From: Betaproteobacteria bacterium
Lineage (GTDB): Bacteria; Pseudomonadota; Gammaproteobacteria; Burkholderiales; Usitatibacteraceae
Assembly: GCA_016708825.1 (NCBI GenBank)
Contig: JADJEZ010000009.1
Coordinates: 124,001-188,000 of the forward strand
Reading direction: 5' to 3'
DNA: 64,000 nucleotides
Part shown: positions 63,053 to 64,000 of the stretch, one piece after another
Layout: every line of letters starts with the position of its first letter
How positions within the stretch are numbered: the stretch's first letter is position 1
Notes under the pieces: model-generated
Databases searched by the model: none
What the model saw: the letters and a program-made list of their open reading frames with translations, nothing else
What the model was told of the DNA's origin: nothing
Translations under genes and position numbers: made by a program

Positions 63053-64000
63053 GTGACCGCCCACCTGGCAGACCCCGAGCACAACCCTTCCTTCACCCGC
63101 GGCATTTTTCTCGGCGAGATTCGCGAGGACCTCGTCTTCCCCTTCCCGGAACTCACGCCTCCCGACCGGGAGAGCCTCCACGCCATCCTCGAATCCTTCG
63201 GCGACTGGTCCCGGGCCACCGTGGACTCCGCCCGCCTCGACCGCGAGGGGCGCTTCCCCGACGAAGTGCGCGCCGGCATGGCCGAACTCGGCATGATGGG
63301 CCTGAACATCCCCGAGGAATACGGCGGCTTCGGCGCTTCCGCCCTGCTCTTCAGCCGCGTGTTCGCCGAAGTCGGCACGACCGATGCCGCGCTCGCCGTG
63401 TACTTCGGCGCCCACCAGTCCATCGGCTGCAAGGGGATCACGCTCTTCGGCACCGATGACCAGAAGCAGCGCTGGCTCACGCAATGCGCGAGCGGGGAGC
63501 GCGTGGCGGCGTTCTGCCTGACCGAAGCCGGCTCCGGCTCCGACGCCCAGGCCATGCGCACGACGGCGGTCCCGAGCGCGGACGGCACGCACTATGTGAT
63601 GAACGGCGAAAAGATCTGGATCTCCAACGCGGGCTATGCGGGCGTCTTCACCGTGTTCGCGAAAGTCCCGGTCGAAGTCGACGGCAAGGCGAAGCAGCGC
63701 GTCACCGCCTTCATCGTCGATGCGCACGCGCCCGGCGTCTCGCTCGGCAAGATCGAGGAGAAGATGGGCATCAAGGCGAGCGACACGCGCACCATCTCGT
63801 TCGAGAACGTGCGCGTGCCCGTGGAAGACCGCCTGGGCGAAGTGGGTGGCGGCTTCAAGATCGCACTCGAAATCCTCAACTCCGGGCGGCTTGGGCTCGC
63901 AGCCGGTTCCTCCCGGGGTACGCGCGCGATCCTGAACCTGGCACTCGCCTACGCGAAGGACCGCAAGCAGTTCGGCCGCCCCATCGGCTCCTTCGAGATG
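63053..64000 (+). CDS. Acyl-CoA dehydrogenase, truncated by the window end
   Basis: 316 codons are present from the GTG at 63053 (VTAHLADPEHNPSFTRGIFL); the 3' end is outside the window. It has the ACAD pattern: MAELGMMGLNIPEEYGGFG in the N-domain, FCLTEAGSGSDAQAM and GEKIWISNAGYAGVFTVFAK for flavin/substrate binding, then TISFENVRVPVEDRLGEVGG and the start of the C-domain (LAYAKDRKQFGRPIGSFEM). The early GIFLGEIREDLVFPFPEL suggests the long/very-long-chain or ACAD9-like branch. First step of beta-oxidation. Divergent from the transhydrogenase gene; TAGAGT near 63018 may be part of its promoter. Confidence 0.92.
   Translation, partial: MTAHLADPEHNPSFTRGIFLGEIREDLVFPFPELTPPDRESLHAILESFGDWSRATVDSARLDREGRFPDEVRAGMAELGMMGLNIPEEYGGFGASALLFSRVFAEVGTTDAALAVYFGAHQSIGCKGITLFGTDDQKQRWLTQCASGERVAAFCLTEAGSGSDAQAMRTTAVPSADGTHYVMNGEKIWISNAGYAGVFTVFAKVPVEVDGKAKQRVTAFIVDAHAPGVSLGKIEEKMGIKASDTRTISFENVRVPVEDRLGEVGGGFKIALEILNSGRLGLAAGSSRGTRAILNLALAYAKDRKQFGRPIGSFEM

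Overview
The window is gene-dense, very GC-rich DNA with no rRNA, tRNA, insertion sequence or CRISPR array. Its gene families (BCAM0308-like protein, PA4780-type RIO1-like kinase, YaeQ, asparaginyl-tRNA synthetase, ParC/ParE, two classes of PPK2) point to a free-living betaproteobacterium, probably Burkholderiales-related. That placement is inferred from families recognised by eye, not from a phylogeny.

Layout. 1-4614 (minus): a MexAB-OprM-type efflux operon, running from the divergent control region at 4.7 kb towards position 1. A divergent TetR repressor gene and a textbook AcrR-type operator lie over the efflux promoter. 5.5-7.6 kb: an ArsR regulator with its own palindrome, two SRPBCC proteins and a DUF4287/DUF5655 protein. 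7.8-8.9 kb: a cold-shock protein and a class III PPK2, converging on a bidirectional terminator. 8.9-13.6 kb: parC (frameshifted) and parE, separated by a strange homopolymer-rich spacer. 13.8-19.3 kb: HtrA-like protease, GST, flavodoxin-like protein, asnS and a class I PPK2. 19.4-25.2 kb: a second RND pump with its adaptor, behind an M20 dipeptidase gene. 25.2-33.5 kb: small conserved proteins, YaeQ, a LuxR-type regulator, a seven-repeat FG-GAP protein, an SGNH esterase, a SET protein coupled to an MFS exporter, and a PaaK-like ligase. 33.6-38 kb: folE, a BLUF blue-light sensor, a transglutaminase-like protein, a RIO1-like kinase and an Na+/H+ antiporter. 38.2-42.6 kb: a Vgb-like lyase divergent from a diheme cytochrome c, DUF1993, a 55-aa ORF and an RlmN/Cfr-like enzyme. 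42.6-50.3 kb: ABC exporter, methyltransferase, MazG-like pyrophosphohydrolase, an acyl-ACP-reductase-like protein divergent from an iron alcohol dehydrogenase, and an exported Pcm. 50.4-52.1 kb: TetR-peroxiredoxin-DUF302 operon. 52.3-55.7 kb: a CHASE-PAS-GAF-GGDEF-EAL protein. 55.7-64 kb: AidB-like acyl-CoA dehydrogenase, a six-TM protein with paired-cysteine repeats, MtfA, SRPBCC, GNAT, hydroxyacid-oxoacid transhydrogenase and a truncated acyl-CoA dehydrogenase.

Working together. Efflux with repressor-operator control, redox and alkylation defence (peroxiredoxin, AidB, GST), polyphosphate metabolism and light or c-di-GMP signalling suggest an environmental bacterium that handles stress. The most original candidate is the divergent pair at 45999-49571: a two-part protein whose C-terminal half resembles cyanobacterial long-chain acyl-ACP reductase, including the active-site cysteine context, beside an iron alcohol dehydrogenase. 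Together they could form an acyl-to-aldehyde-to-alcohol route. Second is a BLUF photoreceptor with every photocycle residue conserved, placed 8 bp behind folE.

Quality warning. At least five conserved genes carry one- or two-base frameshifts (parC, PaaK-like, RIO1-like, DUF302, CHASE-GGDEF-EAL), and the second RND adaptor lacks an in-frame start. Several lie in mono- or dinucleotide runs, and one spacer holds an 18-base C run. Sequencing or assembly indels are the likeliest cause, so 'broken' genes here should not be taken as pseudogenes without checking reads.
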